Source of the DNA: Centrapalus pauciflorus
Lineage: Eukaryota; Streptophyta; Magnoliopsida; Asterales; Asteraceae
Direction: 5' to 3'
Assembly: GCA_020465985.1 (NCBI GenBank)
Contig: JAANYP010000256.1
Location: 81,379 to 145,378 of the forward strand
DNA length: 64,000 nt
Part shown: positions 9,967 through 24,650 of the stretch, in pieces
How the letters are laid out: every line of letters starts with the position of its first letter
Position numbering within the stretch: position 1 is the stretch's first letter
Translations under genes and position numbers: made by a program
Notes under the pieces: generated by a model
Seen by the model: the letters and a program-made list of their open reading frames with translations, nothing else
What the model was told of the DNA's origin: nothing
Database searches by the model: none

Positions 9967-11889
9967 ATTTTTATTTGTGTCTAGACGATTGCAACCATTT
10001 GGTCACACAACGAGTGTGTTGTTGTGGGCCTTGGTCACATAAAATTATGCCGAATGTGGTCGTAGGTGTTAAAACGTTTGACCATATGCTCTTTTAATTG
10101 AGGTAAAATTGTATTTTGTGTGACTATTGTCCATGCAATGGCCACTTTATTTTTATTTGTGTGTGGCCGATTGCAACCATTTGGTCACACAACGAGTGTG
10201 TTGTTGTGGGCTTTGGTAACATAAAATTATGCCAAATGTGGCCGTAGGTGTTTAAAAGTGTGACCATATGCTATTTTAAGTGAGGTAAACCTGTATTTGG
10301 TGTGACTATTGTCCATGAAATGGCCACTTTATTTTTATCTGTGTGGCTGATTGCAACCATTCGGTCACACAACGAGTGTGTTGTTGTGGGCTTTGGTCAC
10401 ATAAAATTATGCCAAATGTGGTCGTAGGTGTTAAAAAGTGTGACCATATGCTCTTTTAATTGAGGTAAACTTGTATTTTGTGTGACTATTTTCCATGAAA
10501 TGGCCACTTTTTTTTTATCTATGTGTGGCTGAGTGCAACTATTTGGTCACACAACGAGTGTGTTGTTGTGGGCTTTGGTCAAAAAACATTATGCCAAATG
10601 TGGCTTTGGTCACATAAAATTATGCCAAATGTGGCCGTAGGTGTTAAAAAGTGTGACCATATGCTATTTTAAGCGAGGTAAACCTTTATTTTGTGTGACT
10701 ATTGTCCATGCAATGGCCACTTCATTTTTATTTGTGTCTAGACGATTGCAACCATTTGGTCACACAACGAGTGTGTTGTTGTGGGCCTTGGTCACATAAA
10801 ATTATGCCGAATGTGGTCGTAGGTGTTAAAACGTTTGACCATATGCTCTTTTAATTGAGGTAAACTTGTATTTTGTGTGACTATTGTCCATGCAATGGCC
10901 ACTTTATTTTTATTTGTGTGTGGCTGATTGCAACCATTTGGTCACACAACGAGTGTGTTGTTGTGGGCTTTGGTCACATAAAATTATGCCAAATGTGGCC
11001 GTAGGTGTTAAAAAGTGTGACCATATGCTATTTTAAGTGAGGTAAACCTGTATTTGGTGTGACTATTGTCCATGAAATGGCCACTTTATTTTTATCTGTG
11101 TGTGGCTGATTGCAACCATTCGGTCACACAACGAGTGTGTTGTTGTGGGCTTTGGTCACATAAAATTATGCCAAATGTGGCCGTAGGTGTTAAAAAGTGT
11201 GACCATATGCTCTTTTAATTGAGGTAAACTTGTATTTTGTGTGACTATTTTCCATGAAATGGCCACTTTATTTTTATCTATGTGTGGCTGAGTGCAACTA
11301 TTTGGTCACACAACGAGTGTGTTGTTGTGGGCTTTGGTCAAAAAACATTATGCCAAATGTGGCTTTGGTCACATAAAATTATGCCAAATGTGGCCGTAGG
11401 TGTTAAAAAGTGTGACCATATGCTATTTTAAGCGAGGTAAACCTTTATTTTGTGTGACTATTGTCCATGCAATGGCCACTTCATTTTTATTTGTGTCTAG
11501 ACGATTGCAACCATTTGGTCACACAACGAGTGTGTTGTTGTGGGCCTTGGTCACATAAAATTATGCCGAATGTGGTCGTAGGTGTTAAAACGTTTGACCA
11601 TATGCTCTTTTAATTGATGTAAACTTGTATTTTGTGTGACTATTGTCCATGCAATGGCCACTTTATTTTTATTTGTGTGTGGCTGATTGCAACCATTTGG
11701 TCACACAACGAGTTTGTTGTTGTGGGCTTTGGTCACATAAAATTATGCCAAATGTGGCCGTAGGTGTTAAAAAGTGTGACCATATGCTATTTTAAGTGAG
11801 GTAAACCTGTATTTGGTGTGACTATTGTCCATGAAATGGCCACTTTATTTTTATCTGTGTGTGGCTGATTGCAACCATTCGGTCACACA

Positions 11890-11965
11890 ACGAGTGTGTT
11901 GTTTGTTGGGCTTGGTACATATTAAAATTTATGCCGAAATGTGTCCTAGGTGTTTAAAAATGTAA
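11890..11965. other. Indel-noisy patch in the satellite
   Basis: One monomer contains several single-base insertions and losses absent from other copies (GTTTGTTGGGCTTGGTACATATTAAAATTTATGCC). Errors are concentrated in homopolymers. The following monomers (to about 12350) are also unusually divergent in substitutions, so this could be true divergence. Confidence 0.5.
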
Positions 11966-14900
11966 CCATATGCTCTTTTAAGGGAGGAAAGCTTGTATTT
12001 TGTGTGACTATTGTCCATGCAATGGCCACTTTATTTTTATTTGAATGTGGTTGATTGCAACCATTTGGTCACATAACGAGTGTGTTGTTGTGGGCTTTGG
12101 TCACATAAGATTATGCCAAATGTGGCCGAAGGTGTTAAAAAGTGAGACCATGTGCTCTTTTAAGTGAGGTAAACTTGTATTTTGTGTGACTATTGTCCAT
12201 GCAATGGCCACTTTATTTTATTTGTGTGTGGCCGATTGCAACCATTTGGTCACATAACGAGTGTGTTGTTTTGGGCTTTGGTCACATAAAATTATGCCAA
12301 ATGTGGCCTCAAGTGTTAAAATGTGTGACCATATGCTCTTTTAAGTGAGGAAAACTTGTATTTTGTGTGACTATTGTCCATGCAATGGCCACTTTATTTT
12401 TATCTGTGTGTGGCTGAGTGCAACTATTTGGTCACACAACGAGTGTGTTGTTGTGGGCTTTGGTCACAAAACATTATGCCAAATGTGGCTTTGGTCACAT
12501 AAAATTATGCCAAATGTGGCAGTAGGTGTTAAAACGTGTGACCATATGCTATTTTAAGCGAGGTAAACCTGTATTTTGTGTGACTATTGTCCATGCAATG
12601 GCCACTTCATTTTTATTTGTGTGTAGACGATTGCAACCATTTGGTCACACAACGAGTGTGTTGTTGTGGGCCTTGGTCACATAAAATTATGCCGAATGTG
12701 GTCGTAGGTGTTAAAACGTTTGACCATATGCTCTTTTAATTGAGGTAAACTTGTATTTTGTGTGACTATTGTCCATGCAATGGCCACTTTATTTTTATTT
12801 GGGTGTGGCTGATTGCAACCATTTGGTCACACAACGAGTGTGTTGTTTTGGGCTTTGGTCACATAAAATTATACCAAATGTGGCCGTAGGTGTTAAAAAG
12901 TGTGACCAATTGCTCTTTTAAGCGAGGTAAACCTGTATTTTGTGTGACTATTGTCCATGCAATGGCCACTTCATTTTTATTTGTGTCTAGACGATTGCAA
13001 CCATTTGGTCACACAACGAGTGTGTTGTTGTGGGCCTTGGTCACATAAAATTATGCCGAATGTGGTCGTAGGTGTTAAAACGTTTGACCATATGCTCTTT
13101 TAATTGAGGTAAACTTGTATTTTGTGTGACTATTGTCCATGCAATGGCCACTTTATTTTTATTTGGGTGTGGCTGATTGCAACCATTTGGTCACACAACG
13201 AGTGGGCTTTGGTCACATAAAATTATACCAAATGTGGCCGTAGGTGTTAAAAAGTGTGACCAAATGCTCTTTTAAGCGAGGTAAACCTGTATTTTGTGTG
13301 ACTATTGTCCATGCAATGGCCACTTCATTTTTATTTGTGTCTAGACGATTGCAACCATTTGGTCACACAACGAGTGTGTTGTTGTGGGCCTTGGTCACAT
13401 AAAATTATGCCGAATGTGGTCGTAGGTGTTAAAACGTTTGACCATTTGCTCTTTTAATTGAGGTAAACTTGTATTTTGTGTGACTATTGTCCATGCAATG
13501 GCCACTTTATTTTTATTTGTGTGTGGCCGATTGCAACCATTTGGTCACACAACGAGTGTGTTGTTGTGGGCCTTGGTCACATAAAATTATGCCGAATGTG
13601 GTCGTAGGTGTTAAAACGTTTGACCATATGCTCTTTTAATTGAGGTAAAATTGTATTTTGTGTGACTATTGTCCATGCAATGGCCACTTTATTTTTATTT
13701 GTGTGTGGCCGATTGCAACCATTTGGTCACACAACGAGTGTGTTGTTGTGGGCTTTGGTCACATAAAATTATGCCAAATGTGGCCTTAGGTGTTAAAAAG
13801 TTTGACCATATGCTCTTTTAATTGAGGTAAACTTGTATTTTGTGTGACTATTTTCCATGAAATGGCCACTTTATTTTTATCTGTGTGTGGCTGAGTGCAA
13901 CTATTTGGTCACACAACGAGTGTGTTGTTGTGGGCTTTGGTCACAAAACATTATCCCAAATGTGGCTTTGGTCACATAAAATTATGCCAAATGTGGCAGT
14001 AGGGGTTAAAAAGTGTGACCATATGCTATTTTAAGCGAGGTAAACCTGTATTTTGTGTGACTATTGTCCATGCAATGGCCACTTCATTTTTATTTGTGTC
14101 TAGACGATCGCAACCATTTGGTCACACAACGAGTGTGTTGTTGTGGGCCTTGGTCACATAAAATTATGCCGAATGTGGTCGTAGGTGTTAAAACGTTTGA
14201 CCATATGCTCTTTTAATTGACGTAAACTTGTATTTTGTGTGACTATTGTCCATGCAATGGCCACTTTATTTTTATTTGTGTGTGGCTGATTGCAACCATT
14301 TGGTCACACAACGAGTGTGTTGTTGTGGGCTTTGGTCACATAAAATTATGCCAAATGTGGCCGTAGGTGTTAAAAAGTGTGACCATATGCTATTTTAAGT
14401 GAGGTAAACCTGTATTTGGTGTGACTATTGTCCATGAAATGGCCACTTTATTTTTATCTGTGTGGCTGATTGCAACCATTCGGTCACACAACGAGTGTGT
14501 TGTTGTGGGCTTTGGTCACATAAAATTATGCCAAATGTGGCCGTAGGTGTTAAAAAGTGTGACCATATGCTCTTTTAATTGAGGTAAACTTGTATTTTGT
14601 GTGACTATTTTCCATGAAATGGCCACTTTATTTTTATCTGTGTGTGGCTGAGTGCAACTATTTGGTCACACAACGAGTGTGTTGTTGTGGGCTTTGGTCA
14701 CAAAACATTATGCCAAATGTGGCTTTGGTCACATAAAATTATGCCAAATGTGGCCGTAGGTGTTAAAAAGTGTGACCAAATGCTCTTTTAAGCGAGGTAA
14801 ACCTGTATTTTGTGTGACTATTGTCCATGCAATGGCCACTTCATTTTTATTTGTGTCTAGACGATTGCAACCATTTGGTCACACAACGAGTGTGTTGTTG

Positions 14901-17900
14901 TGGGCCTTGGTCACATAAAATTATGCCGAATGTGGTCGTAGGTGTTAAAACGTTTGACCATTTGCTCTTTTAATTGAGGTAAACTTGTATTTTGTGTGAC
15001 TATTGTCCATGCAATGGCCACTTTATTTTTATTTGTGTGTGGCTGATTGCAACCATTTGGTCACACAACGAGTGTGTTGTTTTGGGCTTTGATCACATAA
15101 AATTATGCCAAATGTGGCCGTAGGTGTTAAAAAGTGTGACCAAATGCTCTTTTAAGCGAGGTAAACCTGTATTTTGTGTGACTATTGTCCATGCAATGGC
15201 CACTTCATTTTTATTTGTGTCTAGACGATTGCAACCATTTGGTCACACAACGAGTGTGTTGTTGTGGGCCTTGGTCACATAAAATTATGCCGAATGTGGT
15301 CGTAGGTGTTAAAACGTTTGACCATATGCTCTTTTAATTGAGGTAAAATTGTATTTTGTGTGACTATTGTCCATGCAATGGCCACTTTATTTTTATTTGT
15401 GTGTGGCCGATTGCAACCATTTGGTCACACAACGAGTGTGTTGTTGTGGGCTTTGGTCACATAAAATTATGCCAAATGTGGCCGTAGGTGTTAAAAAGTG
15501 TGACCATATGCTATTTTAAGTGAGGTAAACCTGTATTTGGTGTGACTATTGTCCATGAAATGGCCACTTTATTTTTATCTGTGTGTGGCTGATTGCAACC
15601 ATTCGGTCACACAACGAGTGTGTTGTTGTGGGCTTTGGTCACATAAAATTATGCCAAATGTGGTCGTAGGTGTTAAAAAGTGTGACCATATGCTCTTTTA
15701 ATTGAGGTAAACTTGTATTTTGTGTGACTATTTTCCATGAAATGACCACTTTATTTTTATCAGTGTGTGGCTGAGTGCAACTATTTGGTCACACAACGAG
15801 TGTGTTGTTGTGGGCTTTGGTCACAAAACATTATGCCAAATGTGGCTTTGGTCACATAAAATTATGCCAAATGTGGCAGTAGGGGTTAAAAAGTGTGACC
15901 ATATGCTATTTTAAGCAAGGTAAACCTGTATTTTGTGTGACTATTGTCCATGCAATGGCCACTTCATTTTTATTTGTGTCTAGACGATTGCAACCATTTG
16001 GTCACACAACGAGTGTGTTGTTGTGGGCCTTGGTCACATAAAATTATGCCGAATGTGGTCGTAGGTGTTAAAACGTTTGACCATATGCTCTTTTAATTGA
16101 GGTAAACTTGTATTTTGTGTGACTATTGTCCATGCAATGGCCACTTTATTTTTATTTGTGTGTGGCTGATTGCAACCATTTGGTCACACAACGACTGTGT
16201 TGTTTTGGGCTTTGGTCACATAAAATTATGCCAAATGTGGCCGTAGGTGTTAAAAAGTGTGACCAAATGCTCTTTTAAGCGAGATAAACCTGTATTTTGT
16301 GTGACTATTGTCCATGCAATGGCCACTTCATTTTTATTTGTGTCTAGACGATTGCAACCATTTGGTCACACAACGAGTGTGTTGTTGTGGGCCTTGGTCA
16401 CATAAAATTATGCCGAATGTGGTCGTAGGTGTTAAAACGTTTGACCATATGCTCTTTTAATTGAGGTAAAATTGTATTTTGTGTGACTATTGTCCATGCA
16501 ATGGCCACTTTATTTTTATTTGTGTGTGGCCGACTGCAACCATTTGGTCACACAACGAGTGTGTTGTTGTGGGCTTTGGTCACATAAAATTATGCCAAAT
16601 GTGGCCGTAGGTGTTAAAAAGTGTGACCATATGCTATTTTAAGTGAGGTAAACCTGTATTTGGTGTGACTATTGTCCATGAAATGGTCACTTTTATTTTA
16701 TCTGTGTGTGGCTGATTGCAACCATTCGGTCACACAACGAGTGTGTTGTTGTGGGCTTTGGTCACATAAAATTATGCCAAATGTGGCCGTAGGTGTTAAA
16801 AAGTGTGACCATATGCTCTTTTAATTGAGGTAAACTTGTATTTTGTGTGACTATTTTCCATGAAATGGCCTCTTTATTTTTATCTATGTGTGGCTGAGTG
16901 CAATTATTTGGTCACACAACGAGTGTGTTGTTGTGCGCCTTGGTCACATAAAATTATGCCGAATGTGGTCGTAGGTGTTAAAACGTTTGACCATATGCTC
17001 TTTTAATTGACGTAAACTTGTATTTGGTGTGACTATTGTCCATGCAATGGCCACTTTATTTTTATTTGTGTGTGGCTGATTGCAATCATTTGGTCACACA
17101 ACGAGTGTGTTGTTGTGGGCTTTGGTCACATAAAATTATGCCAAATGTGGCCGTAGGTGTTAAAAAGTGTGACCATATGCTATTTTAAGTGAGGTAAACC
17201 TGTATTTGGTGTGACTATTGTCCATGAAATGGCCACTTTATTTTTATCTGTGTGTGGCTGATTGCAACCATTCGGTCACACAACGAGTGTGTTGTTGTGG
17301 GCTTTGGTCACATAAAATTATGCCAAATGTGGCCGTAGGTGTTAAAAAGTGTGACCATATGCTATTTTAAGTGAGATAAACCTGTATTTGGTGTGACTAT
17401 TGTCCATGAAATGGCCACTTTATTTTTATCTGTGTGTGGCTGATTGCAACCATTCGGTCACACAACGAGTGTGTTGTTGTGGGCTTTGGTCACATAAAAT
17501 TATGCCAAATGTGGCCGTAGGTGTTAAAAAGTGTGACCATATGCTCTTTAAATCGAGGTAAACTTGTATTTTGTGTGACTATTTTCCATGAAATGGCCAC
17601 TTTATTTTTATCTGTGTGTGGCTGAGTGCAACTATTTGGTCACACAACGAGTGTGTTGTTGTGGGCTTTGGTCACAAAACATTATGCCAAATGTGGCTTT
17701 GGTCACATAAAATTATGCCAAATGTGGCAGTAGGTGTTAAAAAGTGTGACCATATGCTATTTTAAGCGAGGTAAACCTGTATTTTGTGTGACTATTGTCC
17801 ATGCAATGGCCACTTCATTTTTATTTGTGTCTAGACGATTGCAACCATTTGGTCACACAACGAGTGTGTTGTTGTTGGCCTTGGTCACATAAAATTATGC

Positions 17901-18704
17901 CGAATGTGGTCGTAGGTGTTAAAACGTTTGACCATATACTCTTTTAATTAAGGTAAACTTGTATTTTGTGTGACTATTGTCCATGCAATGGCCACTTTAT
18001 TTTGTATTTGTGTGTGGCTGATTGCAACCATTTGGTCACACAACGAGTGTGTTGTTTTGGGCTTTGGTCACATAAAATTATGCCAAATGTGGCCGTAGGT
18101 GTTAAAAAGTGTGACCAAATGCTCTTTTAAGCGAGGTAAACCTGTATTTTGTGTGACTATTGTCCATGCAATGGCCACTTCATTTTTATTTGTGTCTAGA
18201 CGATTGCAACCATTTGGTCACACAACGAGTGTGTTGTTGTGGGCCTTGGTCACATAAAATTATGCTGAATGTGGTCGTAGGTGTTAAAACGTTTGACCAT
18301 ATGCTCTTTTAATTGAGGTAAAATTGTATTTTGTGTGACTATTGTCCATGCAATGGCCACTTTATTTTTATTTGTGTGTGGCCGATTGCAACCATTTGGT
18401 CACACAACGAGTGTGTTGTTGTGGGCTTTGGTCACATAAAATTATGCCAAATGTGGCCGTAGGTGTTAAAAAGTGTGACCATATGCTATTTTAAGTGAGG
18501 TAAACCTGTATTTGGTGTGACTATTGTCCATGAAATGGCCACTTTATTTTTATCTGTGTGTGGCTGATTGCAACCATTCGGTCACACAACGAGTGTGTTG
18601 TTGTGGGCTTTGGTCACATAAAATTATGCCAAATGTGGTCGTAGGTGTTAAAAAGTGTGACCATATGCTCTTTTAATTGAGGTAAACTTGTATTTTGTGT
18701 GACT

Positions 18705-18835
18705 ATTGTCGCATGGCAATGGCCACTTTTATTTTTTATTTGTTGTGTGGCTGATTGCAACCATTGGTCACACCCGAGTGTGTTGTTTTTGGGCTTTGGT
18801 CACATAAACTTATGTCCAAATGTGGCCGTAGGTGT
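18705..18835. other. Indel-noisy patch in the satellite
   Basis: Extra or missing bases such as GTCGCATGGCAATGG and TTATTTTTTATTTGTTGTGTGG occur in a single monomer between clean neighbours. This looks like uncorrected long-read sequence at a junction rather than biological divergence. Confidence 0.6.
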
Positions 18836-21800
18836 TAAAACGTTTGACCATTTGCTCTTTTAATTGAGGTAAACTTGTATTTTGTGTGACTATTGTCCAT
18901 GCAATGGCCACTTTATTTTTATTTGTGTGTGGCCGATTGCAACCATTTGGTCACACAACGAGTGTGTTGTTGTGGGCCTTGGTCACATAAAATTATGCCG
19001 AATGTGGTCGTAGGTGTTAAAACGTTTGACCATATGCTCTTTTAATTGAGGTAAACTTGTATTTTGTGTGACTATTGTCCATGCAATGGCCACTTTATTT
19101 TTATTTGTGTGTGGCCGATTGCAACCATTTGGTCACACAACGAGTGTGTTGTTGTGGGCTTTGGTCACATAAAATTATGCCAAATGTGGCCGTAGGTGTT
19201 AAAAAGTGTGACCATATGCTATTTTAAGTGAGGTAAACCTGTATTTGGTGTGACTATTGTCCATGAAATGGTCACTTTTATTTTATCTGTGTGTGGCTGA
19301 TTGCAACCATTCGGTCACACAACGAGTGTGTTGTTGTGGGCTTTGGTCACATAAAATTATGCCAAATGTGGCCGTAGGTGTTAAAAAGTGTGACCATATG
19401 CTCTTTTAATTGAGGTAAACTTGTATTTTGTGTGACTATTTTCCATGAAATGGCCTCTTTATTTTTATCTATGTGTGGCTGAGTGCAATTATTTGGTCAC
19501 ACAACGAGTGTGTTGTTGTGCGCCTTGGTCACATAAAATTATGCCGAATGTGGTCGTAGGTGTTAAAACGTTTGACCATATGCTCTTTTAATTGACGTAA
19601 ACTTGTATTTGGTGTGACTATTGTCCATGCAATGGCCACTTTATTTTTATTTGTGTGTGGCTGATTGCAATCATTTGGTCACACAACGAGTGTGTTGTTG
19701 TGGGCTTTGGTCACATAAAATTATGCCAAATGTGGCCGTAGGTGTTAAAAAGTGTGACCATATGCTATTTTAAGTGAGGTAAACCTGTATTTGGTGTGAC
19801 TATTGTCCATGAAATGGCCACTTTATTTTTATCTGTGTGTGGTTGATTGCAACCATTCGGTCACACAACGAGTGTGTTGTTGTGGGCTTTGGTCACATAA
19901 AATTATGCCAAATGTGGCAGTAGGTGTTAAAAAGTGTGACCATATGCTCTTTTAATTGAGGTAAACTTGTATTTTGTGTGACTATTTTCCATGAAATGGC
20001 CACTTTATTTTTATCTGTGTGTAGCTGAGTGCAACTATTTGGTCACACAACGAGTGTGTTGTTGTGGGCTTTGGTCACAAAACATTATGCCAAATGTGGC
20101 TTTGGTCACATAAAATTATGCCAAATGTGGCAGTAGGTGTTAAAAAGTGTGACCATATGCTATTTTAAGCGAGGTAACCTGTATTTTGTGTGGCTATTGT
20201 CCATGCAATGGCCACTTCATTTTTATTTGTGTCTAGACGATTGCAACCATTTGGTCACACAACGAGTGTGTTGTTGTAGGCCTTGGTCACATAAAATTAT
20301 GCCGAATGTGGTCGTAGGTGTTAAAACGTTTGACCATATGCTCTTTCAATTGAGGTAAACTTGTATTTTGTGTGACTATTGTCCATGCAATGGCCACTTT
20401 ATTTTTATTTGTGTGTGGCTGATTGCAACCATTTGGTCACACAAGGAGTGTGTTGTTTTGGGCTTTGGTCATATAAAATTATGCCAAATGTGGTCGTAGG
20501 TGTTAAAAAGTGTGACCAAATGCTCTTTTATGCGAGGTAAACCTGTATTTTGTGTGACTATTGTCCATGCAATGGCCACTTCATTTTTATTTGTGTCTAG
20601 ACGATTGCAACCATTTGGTCACACAACGAGTGTGTTGTTATGGGCCTTGGTCACATAAAATTATGCCGAATGTGGTCGTAGGTGTTAAAACGTTTGACCA
20701 TATGCTCTTTTAATTGAGGTAAAATTGTATTTTGTGTGACTATTGTCCATGCAATGGCCACTTTATTTTTATTTGTGTGTGGCCGATTGCAACCATTTGG
20801 TCACACAACGAGTGTGTTGTTGTGGTCCTTGGTCACATAAAATTATGCCGAATGTGGTCGTAGGTGTTAAAACGTTTCACCATATGCTCTTTTAATTGAC
20901 GTAAACGTGTATTTGGTGTGACTATTGTCCATGCAATGGCCACTTTATTTTTATTTGTGTGTGGCTGATTGCAATCATTGGGTCACACAACGAGTGTGTT
21001 GTTGTGGGCTTTGGTCACATAAAATTATGCCAAATGTGGCCGTAGGTGTTAAAAAGTGTGACCATATGCTATTTTAAGTGAGGTAAACCTGTATTTGGTG
21101 TGACTATTGTCCATGAAATGGCCACTTTGTTTTTATCTGTGTGTGGGTGATTGCAACCATTCGGTCACACAACGAGTGTGTTGTTGTGGGCTTTGGTCAC
21201 ATAAAATTATGCCAAATGTGGCTGTAGGTGTTAAAAAGTGTGACCACATGCTCTTTTAATTGAGGTAAACTTGTATTTTGTGTGACTTTTTCCACGAAAT
21301 GGCCACTTTATTTTTATCTATGTGTGGCTGAGTGCAACTATTTGGTCACACAACGAGTGTGTTGTTTGGGCTTTGGTCACAAAACATTATGCCAATTATG
21401 CCTTTGGTCACATTAAATTATGCCAAATGTGGCCGTAGGTGTTAAAAAGTGTGACCATATGCTATTTTAAGCGAGGTAAACCTTTATTTTGTGTGACTAT
21501 TGTCCATGCAATGGCCACTTCATTTTTATTTGTGTCTAGACGATTGCAACCATTTGGTCACACAACGAGTGTGTTGTTGTGGGCCTTGGTCACATAAAAT
21601 TATGCCGAATGTGGTCGTAGGTGTTAAAACGTTTGACCATATGCTCTTTTAATTGACGTAAACTTGTATTTTGTGTGACTATTGTCCATGCAATGGCCAC
21701 TTTATTTTTATTTGTGTGTGGCTGATTGCAATTATTTGGTCACACAACGAGTGTGTTGTTGTGGGCTTTGGTCACATAAAATTATGCCAAATGTGGCCGT

Positions 21801-24189
21801 AGGTGTTAAAAAGTGTGACCATATGCTATTTTAAGTGAGGTAAACCTGTATTTGGTGTGACTATTGTCCATGAAATGGCCACTTTATTTTTATCTGTGTG
21901 TGGCTGATTGCAACCATTCCGTCACACAACGAGTGTGTTGTTGTGGGCTTTGGTCACATAAAATTATGCCAAATGTGGCCGTAGGTGTTAAAAAGTGTGA
22001 CCATATGCTCTTTTAATTGAGGTAAACTTGTATTTTGTGTGAATATTTTCCATGAAATGGCCACTTTATTTTTATCTGTGTGTGGCTGAGTGCAACTATT
22101 TGGTCACACAACGAGTGTGTTGTTTGGGCTTTGGTCACAAAACATTATGCCAAATGTGGCTTTGGTCACATAAAATTATGCCAAATGTGGCAGTAGGTGT
22201 TAAAAAGTGTAACCATATGCTATTTTAAGCGAGGTAAACCTGTATTTTGTGTGACTATTGTCCATGCAATGGCCACTTCATTTTTATTTGTGTCTAGACG
22301 ATTGCAACCATTTGGTCACACAACGAGTGTGTTGTTGTGGGCCTTGGTCACATAAAATTATGTCGAATGTGGTCGTAGGTGTTAAAACGTTTGACCATAT
22401 GCTCTTTTAATTGAGGTAAACTTGTATTTTGTGTGACTATTGTCCATGCAATGGCCACTTTATTTTTATTTGTGTGTGGCTGATTGCAACCATTTGGTCA
22501 CACAACGAGTGTGTTATTTTGGGCTTTGGTCACATAAAATTATGCCAAATGTGGCCGTAGGTGTTAAAAAGTGTGACCAAATGCTCTTTTAAGCGAGGTA
22601 AACCTGTATTTTGTGTGACTATTGTCCATGCAATGGCCACTTCATTTTTATTTGTGTCTAGACGATTGCAACCATTTGGTCACACAACGAGTGTGTTGTT
22701 GTGGGCCTTGGTCACATAAAATTATGCCGAATGTGGTCGTAGGTGTTAAAACGTTTGACCATATGCTCTTTTAATTGAGGTAAAATTGTATTTTGTGTGA
22801 CTATTGTCCATGCAATGGCCACTTTATTTTTATTTGTGTGTGGCCGATTGCAACCATTTGGTCACACAACGAGTGTGTTGTTGTGGGCTTTGGTCACATA
22901 AAATTATGCCAAATGTGGCCGTAGGTGTTAAAAAGTGTGACCATATACTATTTTAAGTGAGGTAAACCTGTATTTGGTGTGACTATTGTCCATGAAATGG
23001 CCACTTTATTTTTATCTGTGTGGCTGATTGCAACCATTCGGTCACACAACGAGTGTGTTGTTGTGGGCTTTGGTCACATCAAATTATGCCAAATGTGGCC
23101 GTAGGTGTTAAAAAGTGTGACCATATGCTCTTTTAATTGAGGTAAACCTGTATTTGGTGTGACTATTGTCCATGAAATGGCCACTTTATTTTTATCTGTG
23201 TGTGGCTGATTGCAACCATTCGGTCACACAACGAGTGTGTTGTTGTGGGCTTTGGTCACATAAAATTATGCCATATGTGGCCGTAGGTGTTAAAAAGTGT
23301 GACCATATGCTCTTTTAATTGAGGTAAACTTGTATTTTGTGTGACTATTTTCCATGAAATGGCCACTTTATTTTTATCTGTGTGTGGCTGAGTGCAACTA
23401 TTTGGTCACACAACGAGTGTGTTGTTGTGGGCTTTGGTCACAAAACATTATGCCAAATGTGGCTTTGGTCACATAAAATTATGCCAAATGTGGCCGTAGG
23501 TGTTAAAAAGTGTGACCATATGCTATTTTAAGCGAGGTAAACCTTTATTTTGTGTGACTATTGTCCATGCAATGGCCACTTCATTTTTATTTGTGTCTAG
23601 ACGATTGCAACCATTTGGTCACACAACGAGTGTGTTGTTGTGGGCCTTGGTCACATAAAATTATGCCGAATGTGGTCGTAGGTGTTAAAACGTTTGACCA
23701 TATGCTCTTTTAATTGATGTAAACTTGTATTTTGTGTGACTATTGTCCATGCAATGGCCACTTTATTTTTATTTGTGTGTGGCTGATTGCAACCATTTGG
23801 TCACACAACGAGTTTGTTGTTGTGGGCTTTGGTCACATAAAATTATGCCAAATGTGGCCGTAGGTGTTAAAAAGTGTGACCATATGCTATTTTAAGTGAG
23901 GTAAACCTGTATTTGGTGTGACTATTGTCCATGAAATGGCCACTTTATTTTTATCTGTGTGTGGCTGATTGCAACCATTCGGTCACACAACGAGTGTGTT
24001 GTTGTGGGCTTTGGTCACATAAAATTATGCCAAATGTGGCCGTAGGTGTTAAAAAGTGTGACCATATGCTCTTTAAATTGAGGTAAACTTGTATTTTGTG
24101 TGACTATTTTCCATGAAATGGCCACTTTATTTTTATCTGTGTGTGGCTGAGTGCAACTATTTGGTCACACAACGAGTGTGTTGTTGTGG

Positions 24190-24650
24190 GCCTTGGTCAC
24201 ATAAAATTATGCCCGAATGTGGTCGTAGGTGTTAAAACGTTTGACCAAATGCTCTTTTTAATTGAGGTAAACTTGTATTTTTGTGTGACTATTGTCCATG
24301 GGCAATGGCCCAACTTTATTTTATTTGTGTGTGGCTGATTGGCAACCATTTGGTCACACAACGAGTGTGGTTGTTTTTGGGCTTTTGATCACATACAAAT
24401 TATGCCAAATGTGGCGTAGGTGTTAAAAAAGGTGTGACCAAATACTCTTTTAAGCGAGGTAAACCTGTATTTTGTGTGACTTTTGTCCCATGGCAAATGG
24501 CCACTCAATTTTTATTTGTGTCTAGACGTTGGGCAACCATTTGGGGTCACACCAACGAGTGTGTTTGTTGTGGGCCTTTGGTCACCATAAAATTATGCGA
24601 ATTGTGGTCCCGTAGGTGTTAAACGTTTTTGACCATATGCTCTTTTAATT
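24190..24650. other. Indel-noisy patch in the satellite
   Basis: For about 460 bp nearly every homopolymer differs from neighbouring monomers (GCCCGAATG, CTCTTTTTAATTG, GGGCAACC, GTTAAAAAAGGTG). Clean satellite resumes abruptly on both sides. It includes two spurious open frames. Confidence 0.7.

Noticed and set aside
12345..12557. Short open frames in the satellite (also at 20137, 24141, 28528, 29325 and 46074)
   Set aside because: They are translations of the 182-bp monomer, are interrupted in neighbouring monomers, and some depend on indel noise.
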